A stretch of DNA of 64,000 nucleotides from JBBSUQ01 sp964389755 (GTDB lineage Bacteria; Bacteroidota; Bacteroidia; Flavobacteriales_D; Crocinitomicaceae), in NCBI GenBank assembly GCA_964389755.1, contig CAYMEW010000003.1, positions 1 through 64,000 on the forward strand. Direction: 5' to 3'. Shown here piece by piece: positions 8,951 to 16,310 of this stretch (within the stretch, counting starts at the first letter, position 1; each line of letters starts with the position of its first letter). Under the pieces are notes generated by a model. The model worked only from the letters and a program-made list of their open reading frames with translations. It was not told the DNA's origin and made no database searches. Position numbers and translations under genes: made by a program.

Positions 8951-8975
8951 TTTTGAAGTATGTGGAACTTCGTAA

Positions 8976-11243
8976 TTAATCAGATTCGCTCTCTGCTTTC
9001 TGCATTAAATCGGTTAAAGTGATCGTAAATGGCGCATGCTTTGGTTCTTTGCCGGTTCGCGAAAAATCATTTATATTCCAATTCAGCTTTTCAAACCAGG
9101 TGCCGGTGGGTTTTTGGATTCTGACAACCAGGTAGACCTCCTGTGAGGGTTCATCTGGATAATTGAGCTCCTGAAGGTCCTTTGCCGATTGATACCGGGG
9201 ATGGGAAACAATTTCCCAAAGTTCAGAGGTCGTTGATTCTTTGCCCGTATACAAAAGGAGGTATTTGGCGCCGGCTATTGCCGGAGTAAGTTCCGAAAGG
9301 CCATATTTACCACTAAAACGAAAATTGTAAAGTGCATGCTGTTTAATCCAGTTAAGATGCTCACCGGATTTGTAATAAGCTATCAAAACGGAAACCGTAT
9401 CCGGAATGATACGCGCATGCGAACTGTCGAATTCCGGAAAGGCTGATTGTAAGATCGTTGGTTCGTTTTTGTGAATTTCCCAGGTATGGAGGGATAGACG
9501 TTCGCGTTGTGACGCACGATTCATCAAATGTCGCCTTACTTCGCGAATAAACCTTTCCACATGATCAATACCCGTGTTTGTGCGGGACGGACGAACAGCA
9601 AATGCACCTAATCCCGGGAGTAATTCCCGAAATCCGCGTTCATTATAAGGTGCGTTTCCCGGGTAAAGAATATACGCACCGGCTGTGCGGCGTATGGCGT
9701 CGCGATAAGCATGCATTTTCACAAGATCCTCCTGCTTATAGCGTTGTTGATCTGTATTCTTTTCGCCTGACCCGACTTCCGGGTTGGCAGAATCTGAAAA
9801 AAGGTGTTCCGTCCGGTATTTGGCGTCAAAATGAATGTGTACGATCATCTCGTGAGTTTCAGCGTCAGCGTCAGTCATTTCTGCGGGCCAAAAAGACAGC
9901 GTGTAATCAGGGCGAAGCGGGAGCGACCAGCTTCCTCCCTCAGGATACGGATTTTTGGAAAAGAAGCGGTTAAATGAGAATCGCACATTTAACTGACGAT
10001 GACCGCTGGTAGAAACGCCCGAAATAGCAAGGTGTTTTCCCTTTTTGAGCTGTAAACCCAATCCATCTTCTGTAGGACGAATCAGTTTCGAGAGCGACTC
10101 CGAATCGATTTTGAAAATGCCCTGGATGACCTCGAGTAACTGAAAAAAAATCCAGTACTCATACAAAACCGCCATATTGCGCTTACCGCCAGAATATACG
10201 TCTTCGCCACCTTTCCACACTAAGCGGGCTGCGAGGTCAAACATCAGCCAAACACGAAATAATTCGCGATATCCTTCCCGACGTTGTAAAACAGGGCTGT
10301 TCAACTTTAAAGTTACGGGTGATTCTACGGATCTGAATAGTGCGTGATCGAGGTATTCCTCCATGCGTTGCACAATACGTGCGGCTTCTCTGGCGGTTCT
10401 CCCGGATCCGGCGCGCTGTTCTATATCTGCACAAAAAGATAAAAAGATGTTTAAAACATGTTTAATAAAGCGATTTTCCGGATTATCCACTGTTTCCTGG
10501 TGACGAATTGTTCTTACCTGTTTTGGCAGGTCCTGGAACGAATGGAGGTTTGTAGAAAGCCGCCTGCCCCCGTTTTGAATCTGGCGAACAATTCCTTTAT
10601 CAAAGCATCGAATTCGGTTAATATCCTGAAGTTCTTCCTGCTTTACCCAGCGTTCCAGCGGATTGGAAAGTATCCGGTTCATTGCTTCGGAAAACTCATC
10701 GGAATCAATTATCGAACGAATGAAGGAAAAGCGCTGATAAAGGGTTTTAGAACCCGATTCGTAATTCGGTTCAAAATTCTGTAGAGCAGGAGATGTGTGG
10801 GTCAGCAACAGGTCCGTGCATTTTTCGGTAATATATTCAAGCATCAGGCGGTAATCCGAACGATATGAAACTTTGCGGGAACGAATTTCAATTTGCAATG
10901 GCCATACCTTGCCGCCGGCAGCAGAAACGGCCAGCGTCAGGGTGCCGGTCCAGGTGTTTGGACGAATCAGGCCGTGACTGGGATCGCTCCGGCTATGGCG
11001 AATAATTCCGGGGATTTTTTCGAAGGTGAATCGTTTATCCGAAAACTCGAATTCATATTCGCCTCCTTCAAGTAATTGCCAACGAACTTCTCCGTAGTTG
11101 TCAGCGTCCGGCTGGTCAAACAATGTTCCGGCATATTCAGTTGAAATGTTAACTATCAGTCCAACCTGAATTTCATCCAGTGGAATACTTAAAATTTGAT
11201 CATTCGTATGTGAATCAGGCTTCAGCATAACTGGCGAATCCAT
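8976..11243 (-). CDS. McrC-like nuclease (DUF2357 plus PD-(D/E)XK domain)
   Basis: 755 residues. The N-terminal half matches the DUF2357 family (MLEYITEKCTDLLL, then NPENRFIKHVLNIFL at 254-268). The C-terminal half is a DUF524-type PD-(D/E)XK nuclease. Candidate active-site residues are Glu362 in the helix YEYWIFFQLLE, Asp446 in RPDYTLSF, and Asp473/Lys475 in HFDAKYR. Proteins of this type pair with McrB-like AAA proteins in type IV (modification-dependent) or LlaJI-like restriction, where they cut DNA after NTP-driven loading. The start overlaps the end of the McrB-like gene by 29 bases; Met6 is an alternative start with a shorter overlap. All expected catalytic residues are present. Confidence 0.88.
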   Translation of the reverse strand: MDSPVMLKPDSHTNDQILSIPLDEIQVGLIVNISTEYAGTLFDQPDADNYGEVRWQLLEGGEYEFEFSDKRFTFEKIPGIIRHSRSDPSHGLIRPNTWTGTLTLAVSAAGGKVWPLQIEIRSRKVSYRSDYRLMLEYITEKCTDLLLTHTSPALQNFEPNYESGSKTLYQRFSFIRSIIDSDEFSEAMNRILSNPLERWVKQEELQDINRIRCFDKGIVRQIQNGGRRLSTNLHSFQDLPKQVRTIRHQETVDNPENRFIKHVLNIFLSFCADIEQRAGSGRTAREAARIVQRMEEYLDHALFRSVESPVTLKLNSPVLQRREGYRELFRVWLMFDLAARLVWKGGEDVYSGGKRNMAVLYEYWIFFQLLEVIQGIFKIDSESLSKLIRPTEDGLGLQLKKGKHLAISGVSTSGHRQLNVRFSFNRFFSKNPYPEGGSWSLPLRPDYTLSFWPAEMTDADAETHEMIVHIHFDAKYRTEHLFSDSANPEVGSGEKNTDQQRYKQEDLVKMHAYRDAIRRTAGAYILYPGNAPYNERGFRELLPGLGAFAVRPSRTNTGIDHVERFIREVRRHLMNRASQRERLSLHTWEIHKNEPTILQSAFPEFDSSHARIIPDTVSVLIAYYKSGEHLNWIKQHALYNFRFSGKYGLSELTPAIAGAKYLLLYTGKESTTSELWEIVSHPRYQSAKDLQELNYPDEPSQEVYLVVRIQKPTGTWFEKLNWNINDFSRTGKEPKHAPFTITLTDLMQKAESESD

Positions 11244-12789
11244 TATCCAGAGCAGAACGGTAAAGGCGTTGTAATTTGTTAATTGTCAGTGGCTGAATGG
11301 CATTTTCGTCGGCGATTCCGTTTTGGAGGTACTCCCGAATATGATCATGCTGTGAACTATCGGTACAACACCTGGCGAGTGCCTCCAGGACAGGTACTAG
11401 TTTACGCCTTGAGCCGTGCAATTTTGGCAATAACTTCTGCATGATAGCAATATCCAGCTTTTCATCGCCATCCGTAATGTTAAATTCTTCGAGGTAACGA
11501 AACAAGCGAAAAATCTCAGCCGCCGTTCGGTATCCGAATTCGGCTCCAACACGCTGTAGCTCCAGGAAGAAATTCATTAAGACCCGGGTCAGTTCAGATT
11601 GGATTTGAGCCGGCATTTCTTTTTGAGCCAACTCGATAAAGTTAGTTCCCCATACCTTATTCGAATGTTTCAGTGAGTTGGGTCTCGCAGGAGATCGTAA
11701 AAAGGATTCCATGTCATTCGCATGTATCCGGAACTCGATTACATTGGCGCGATCCAGTACTTTCGGACTGAACATGTAGGTTGTTTCATCGATATTTACA
11801 GTTCCCGTAATGAATAAGTTTTTAGGTAAAGTCACTTTTCGTGGAACATCGTTAATTTCTCGATCGTGAAGCAAAATAGGTTCACCGGATTCCATAGTAC
11901 TTAAAAAATCGGCAAAATACCGTTCCACATGGCTGAGGTTCATTTCATCGAGGATCAAAAAATAGGGTAGTTCCGGATGTGCATTAGCTCGTAATATGAG
12001 TTGAAGAATACCAGTTTCGGGAAGCATATACTCGCCCACTTTCAAACCATTCGGATATCCGAGAAGCGGATCACGATTGGTCCAGTCGGAACCAACAGCT
12101 ACCACGCAATATTGCTCGTTGCTTTGAGATAACCAGGAAGCAAACGCCTTAGCGAGTTGCGTTTTCCCGGAGCCTGAAAGTCCTGTTAATATCACAAACG
12201 GTTTTGTTAGTAACGAAGCCACATAGCGCTTTACGAGTTGTTCCGGGAAAACAAGTTTTACATCTTCCAGTACTGCTAAAAACGGGCTGAGATCGAAACG
12301 TGTTGAACGATCCTGTGAATTTGCTCGTTGACCGTTCAAATTTTTTAAAGTACTCCGATACTCGTGAAGTATTTGCTGTAAATCCCGGTCAAGTTCTTCA
12401 TCAGAAGGCAAAGCTTTTTCCCGGTATACTTTAAAAACAAAAGAAGAGCCGTATCGCTCCGGGTTACCATACCCGTTTCTCTGAAAATAAGTGGCTACAG
12501 TTTCCGGATCTACAAGGTTCCACATGACTTCGGGAGATCTGGTCACACTTACGCCATAAGCAAGTATGAGTAAACCTTTTGACTTATAAAACAAGTAAAC
12601 CGGGTAAATGCCGTTTGCTGTGGTATTTTCTCCTGTGGTAAAAGAAACCCAGGGAACTAGAGCCTGTGCCCCTTGTCCGAAACTAGCCTTCGACCTTATA
12701 CCTTCCTGTAACTGTGAATATTTTGATGTTTTTAAATTTTTTGTATTTGCCTGTTTCAAAAACTCTCGGAGTAGTAGTGCGTACTTCAT
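11215..12789 (-). CDS. McrB-like AAA+ NTPase with MrcB/DUF3578 N-terminal domain
   Basis: The open frame extends to 12924, but similarity to DUF3578 begins at the internal ATG at 12789, giving 524 residues. Residues 1-125 are the DUF3578 (MrcB N-terminal) domain, thought to recognise modified DNA. The AAA+ core has Walker A GLSGSGKT at 203-210 and Walker B ILDEMN at 279-284. It also carries the McrB-type signature VNIDETT at 331-337 followed by an arginine in LDRAN. It would assemble a ring, probably with GTP or ATP, that drives the McrC-like nuclease. The two genes form an operon reading toward the methyltransferase cluster. Confidence 0.9.
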   Translation of the reverse strand: MKYALLLREFLKQANTKNLKTSKYSQLQEGIRSKASFGQGAQALVPWVSFTTGENTTANGIYPVYLFYKSKGLLILAYGVSVTRSPEVMWNLVDPETVATYFQRNGYGNPERYGSSFVFKVYREKALPSDEELDRDLQQILHEYRSTLKNLNGQRANSQDRSTRFDLSPFLAVLEDVKLVFPEQLVKRYVASLLTKPFVILTGLSGSGKTQLAKAFASWLSQSNEQYCVVAVGSDWTNRDPLLGYPNGLKVGEYMLPETGILQLILRANAHPELPYFLILDEMNLSHVERYFADFLSTMESGEPILLHDREINDVPRKVTLPKNLFITGTVNIDETTYMFSPKVLDRANVIEFRIHANDMESFLRSPARPNSLKHSNKVWGTNFIELAQKEMPAQIQSELTRVLMNFFLELQRVGAEFGYRTAAEIFRLFRYLEEFNITDGDEKLDIAIMQKLLPKLHGSRRKLVPVLEALARCCTDSSQHDHIREYLQNGIADENAIQPLTINKLQRLYRSALDNGFASYAEA

Positions 12790-12935
12790 AATGCTTTGAC
12801 TTGCTTCATTCCAAAGATAGCATTTACATGAATATAGAAGAAGCGAACGGTCCTCTAGAAAACGAACGGGAAAGCTACCTGTGATATGGCAATATCTAAA
12901 AACGCTTATTTTTATGCGGATCAATCCGGTAATGC

Positions 12936-13457
12936 ATGCATAAATACATCCTGTTCGTCCTCTTTATGCTCTCCGTCGTCTGCAGCTGCAAAGATTCCGT
13001 ACACAGGGAGATTACCATACCTCCGCCGCTTCCTTTGAGAGATAGAGATACGGTGATTGCAAAGGAACACGAACGCAACGAGTTATCGAACAACAAAGCG
13101 CAAAAGCAGCTCAAACCGACAGCCTTTGACTATCCCATGCAAATCGAAGGTTGTGCCTGCTACTATTCAACGGATAGAGCCGCTTTTGAGGCCGGCAAAT
13201 ACATTTATGCGGACGATTTCCAGATGCTCGCTTTGATGAAACTGGACGGACACGAATTCACCATGTTTCGCAGAGATACCACGGAAAAAATGCAGGGAAA
13301 AAAACACTGGCTCAACGAAAAGTACGAGATCCATATCGATTTAGAACAAGTAGGGGAAATGGATGAGACCTGGCAGTATGAAGGAATATTGCAAATTTTC
13401 AATCGTCAGGACAGCCTGTTATTCGAAACGTACCTTTATGGTGAATGCGGATGCTGA
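12936..13457 (+). CDS. Hypothetical lipoprotein
   Basis: 173 residues. Residues 1-18 form a signal peptide ending in a cysteine pair (VVCSC), so it is probably lipid-anchored although the lipobox is not canonical. A proline-rich stretch (PPPLP) follows. The mature part has no recognised domain; it carries a central GCACYYS segment and ends in GECGC, so the two Cys clusters may be bonded or may bind metal. It is divergent from the mcrB-like gene, with 146 bases between starts, and does not seem to belong to the defence cluster. Confidence 0.6.
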   Translation: MHKYILFVLFMLSVVCSCKDSVHREITIPPPLPLRDRDTVIAKEHERNELSNNKAQKQLKPTAFDYPMQIEGCACYYSTDRAAFEAGKYIYADDFQMLALMKLDGHEFTMFRRDTTEKMQGKKHWLNEKYEIHIDLEQVGEMDETWQYEGILQIFNRQDSLLFETYLYGECGC

Positions 13458-13585
13458 TCGTTTCGGAATTGAGAGCAAAATGATTGGATTTTTTTAAGTT
13501 GATTTTCATTGGGTTATCAGGGCGATTTAAAATACCAGGCAACCCTATTGCAAGCACATGTGTCTTTCTGAAAACCCATTGTACT

Positions 13586-15391
13586 ATGAAAACATGCTTG
13601 TTTTTTACGATTTTCTTATTTTGCTGCAGCTTTACGATCGCTCAGACAACGATATCAGGCGGCTCGATCTCTACGACAACCTGGACAATTTCAGGCTCTC
13701 CTTATACCATACAGGGACCGATAACCGTGACAGCCGGAAATACGCTCACAATCGAACCGGGAGTGGAGTTACTTTTTGAGCCTGAGGCCAATATCAACAT
13801 CAACGGACAACTTGTCGCAGCCGGAACCGCTGCACAACCGATCATTTTCCAGGCTACGGATACAAGCGGATGGAGCGACGTATCTACTACAACAGGTGGT
13901 TGGAGCGGTATCCATTACCACGTTTATAACGATGCAACTCCGGACCTTTCGGTCTTTGATCACTGCATCGTACGAGACGTGAAATATGGCTTTTCCGGCG
14001 CGGTTGGCTATGTTAATGCGCTCTCTGTGGAACGTGCGTTTACCATCCGAAATTCGATTTTCGAACACTATAATTCGGGTAGTTCCGGGTCAGTGGGTAA
14101 TGCAACGGTGACGCTTACCAGTTATGGTCTGGACGATTTTCTTTTTGAGAACTGCATTATCCGTGACAACCATTCCACGTTCGGTTCCCTAAGTGTGACT
14201 AATTTTAATGGTGGAACGGCTGTTATTCGAAATAATGAGATTTTCGGAAATACCGGTGGCGTCGGAATTTTTTCCTTTGGTAATAACGGCACGCTCATTG
14301 AAAACAATGAAATACACGACAATACTTATGGCGAAAGCAGCTGTCCCGTCAAAATGACGATAGGTGAAGCGACTATCCGTGGCAATCATGTGCATCACAA
14401 TTATAGCCAAGACCTGGCGGCCATATCCTGTAAAAGCGGTTACATTACGATTGAAAATAATTTTATACACAATAACTACCAGGCCGATGCATTTTGCGGG
14501 GCAACTTCCGGAGGTGGAGGCATTCACCTCGCGTTTAATGAAGGATCTGCCTCGAGTTTTAACACCACCTATTATACCGTTAGAAACAACGTGATAGCCA
14601 ATAACTATTCATCCTTTGCCGGCGGTGGCATCTACGTCTATAATACGCGTGCAACGATCAGCAACAATCACATCATCAATAATGATTGCGGTGAAGTACG
14701 TGGGAAAAGCATCGAATTCTGGAATCCGGCTACCGAATTACTTCTGAAAAATAACCTGATCTATACACGCCTTCCGAATGGAAGCCTCGATACCCATCCG
14801 GTGGTCTACGGCTCCTCGGCACATACAATCGGAATGGACCACAATTACATCCCGACCGGCTTTAGCCAGGCTTTAATCACCCTCGGTGGCTATCAGTTGA
14901 TTGGAGATACCCTTCAAAATGTTATTGGCACACAGGCCATGCTGGTTGCGCCAACCCTTAATAATGATTACCTGACGGATGCCACCGGAGCAGATTTTCA
15001 GCTACAAACGGGTTCTCCGTGTATTAATGCCGGAGATACCACCGGGGCCTCTGCCGCACAAACAGATTACCTTGGAAACACCCGGCTCGTGGGACCGATC
15101 GACATTGGCGCTTTTGAGTACCGCGAAAAGCTGGGAATTTCTGAAGGAAAAGAAATCCCTTTTTTGGTGTACCCCAATCCGGTAAGAACCGGTGACAAGA
15201 TTCGGATAGAAACAGTCGGGGCCGGTGGCAACCTCGTCCTACGCGATATTTCCGGAAAAATCGCCTACGTAACCGGTGTTTTTTCAACCGTCACGGAAAT
15301 TCCTGTTTCATCCCTTTCTGCCGGAACGTATATACTAATTTATAATTCTGAAAACGGGGCACAGGCCGTTCGAAAGATCGTGGTGGAGTGA
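13586..15391 (+). CDS. Secreted right-handed beta-helix protein with T9SS type A sorting domain
   Basis: The start at 13586 is chosen because it opens directly into a signal peptide (MKTCLFFTIFLF ending in IAQ); longer frames upstream have no such signal. The 601-residue product begins with a 'GPITVTAGNTLTIEPGV' type strand repeat. Many short repeats containing NN or ENN follow (IRNNEIFG, IENNEIHDN, IRGNHVHHN, VRNNVIANN), typical of a parallel beta-helix such as polysaccharide-degrading or adhesin proteins. About 70 C-terminal residues form a T9SS sorting domain (LVYPNPVRTGDKIRIE, then LSAGTYILIY). It would be exported to the cell surface. No lyase active site can be assigned. Confidence 0.85.
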   Translation: MKTCLFFTIFLFCCSFTIAQTTISGGSISTTTWTISGSPYTIQGPITVTAGNTLTIEPGVELLFEPEANININGQLVAAGTAAQPIIFQATDTSGWSDVSTTTGGWSGIHYHVYNDATPDLSVFDHCIVRDVKYGFSGAVGYVNALSVERAFTIRNSIFEHYNSGSSGSVGNATVTLTSYGLDDFLFENCIIRDNHSTFGSLSVTNFNGGTAVIRNNEIFGNTGGVGIFSFGNNGTLIENNEIHDNTYGESSCPVKMTIGEATIRGNHVHHNYSQDLAAISCKSGYITIENNFIHNNYQADAFCGATSGGGGIHLAFNEGSASSFNTTYYTVRNNVIANNYSSFAGGGIYVYNTRATISNNHIINNDCGEVRGKSIEFWNPATELLLKNNLIYTRLPNGSLDTHPVVYGSSAHTIGMDHNYIPTGFSQALITLGGYQLIGDTLQNVIGTQAMLVAPTLNNDYLTDATGADFQLQTGSPCINAGDTTGASAAQTDYLGNTRLVGPIDIGAFEYREKLGISEGKEIPFLVYPNPVRTGDKIRIETVGAGGNLVLRDISGKIAYVTGVFSTVTEIPVSSLSAGTYILIYNSENGAQAVRKIVVE

Positions 15392-15492
15392 TTCGCAAAT
15401 ACGAATAATCGAAAGTAATTGGCACATAATAGATTACGAACTGATTTGAAACAAGATTTCCGAATTTCATTTCGAATCTTAAATCTTTTCGC

Positions 15493-15594
15493 ATGGAAAA
15501 AGGAAAAGGAGATCCGGGCTGGCCGAGCAAAAAACACGGCAAAAGTTCCGGAGGCGGAAGAAAGAACAATCCGCCGAAAAAGAAAATTCACTGA
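15493..15594 (+). CDS. Small basic protein of 33 residues
   Basis: The frame starting MEKGKGDPGWPSKK is rich in Lys, Gly, Ser and Pro and ends PPKKKIH. This composition (GKGDP.WPSK, then GKxSGGGR, then NNPPKK) resembles short basic proteins that I recall seeing in many Bacteroidota genomes. Function is unknown; it resembles the small ribosome-associated Thx protein in size and charge but not in sequence. A strong terminator follows 7 bases after the stop codon, supporting an expressed transcript. It lies alone between a T9SS substrate gene and a membrane protein gene. Confidence 0.6.
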   Translation: MEKGKGDPGWPSKKHGKSSGGGRKNNPPKKKIH

Positions 15595-15601
15595 AGTGGT
15601 T

Positions 15602-15633
15602 AGCAGGCGGTCCGAAAGGACCGCCTGCTTTTT
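15602..15633 (+). terminator. Strong Rho-independent terminator
   Basis: A perfect 12-base stem (AGCAGGCGGTCC with GGACCGCCTGCT) closes a GAAA tetraloop and runs into five T. This is the best terminator in the window and ends the transcript of the 33-residue protein. Confidence 0.92.
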
Positions 15634-15689
15634 CGGACCTGCATTCGTTTATTTTAACTTATAATGTGGATTTTCCCTATATTTCCACC

Positions 15690-16310
15690 ATGAATAAATC
15701 GGCAATTCGAAAAGCGGCGTACCAGCTAATTATAAAACAAAAGTATTCACACCAAACCGCTTTTGATCAGTTGAAAGAACAAAACAAGGGTGGCTTACAG
15801 CAACTTGCTGATGAAATTGCACGTTTTCCATCTCCTGCAAGGCAGAAACAGTATGACGGCCTTCGCTATACGTATGTGGGTCTGCTTGCACTGGTCATGC
15901 TGCTTCGGGTAATCGGGTTGATCTCCATGCTGGAAGTTCTCAACCTGGCGGGTCCGGCATTCCTCTTTTTTGTACTGATCGGTATCCTTGTGCCGGTTCT
16001 CGGAATATACGGAGCGCTCACCACGCGGGTGCACCTTTATTTTGCATGTGCTGTCCTCCTGGCGCTGTCACTTTTCCGCGGACTCACCGAGTCGAATTTT
16101 GACTTAACGCCCCTGGAGTGGATCATGACGCTTCCGCAGCTTGCAGCAGCAGTTCTTGGTTTTTACCTGCCCACGCGATTGCGGACAGATTATCAAAAGA
16201 AAGTGATGGTTCGCCATACGCCACAGGGCGAAGTGAAAGCGCTTACGTATGTTTTCGAAGATGATGGTGCACCGTCTTATTCAGATGAACTGCTCGATCA
16301 AAACCTCTGA
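15690..16310 (+). CDS. Membrane protein of unknown function
   Basis: 206 residues from the ATG at 15690; an earlier in-frame start adds eight residues. A charged helical N-terminus (about 60 residues, NKSAIRKAAYQLIIKQ) precedes four predicted membrane helices between about 62 and 165 (YVGLLALVMLLRVIGLI, AFLFFVLIGILVPVLGIYG, LYFACAVLLALSL, LPQLAAAVLGFYL). A cytosolic tail follows. No family is recognised. Its stop codon directly abuts the stop codon of mutS on the other strand, with no base between them. Confidence 0.65.
   Translation: MNKSAIRKAAYQLIIKQKYSHQTAFDQLKEQNKGGLQQLADEIARFPSPARQKQYDGLRYTYVGLLALVMLLRVIGLISMLEVLNLAGPAFLFFVLIGILVPVLGIYGALTTRVHLYFACAVLLALSLFRGLTESNFDLTPLEWIMTLPQLAAAVLGFYLPTRLRTDYQKKVMVRHTPQGEVKALTYVFEDDGAPSYSDELLDQNL

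Noticed and set aside
3125..12789. Labelling the island as DISARM or another named system
   Set aside because: DISARM has a SNF2 helicase and a methyltransferase but also needs DrmA, DrmB (DUF1998) and DrmC (PLD-type), none of which is seen; BREX and Dnd/Ssp hallmark genes are also absent.
12790..12924. N-terminal 45 residues of the longer McrB-like frame
   Set aside because: They lack conserved sequence and the DUF3578 similarity begins exactly at the internal ATG at 12789.
15419..15664. 81-residue open frame overlapping the small basic gene
   Set aside because: It has no sensible composition, passes through the terminator hairpin and is out of frame with the better-supported 33-residue reading.
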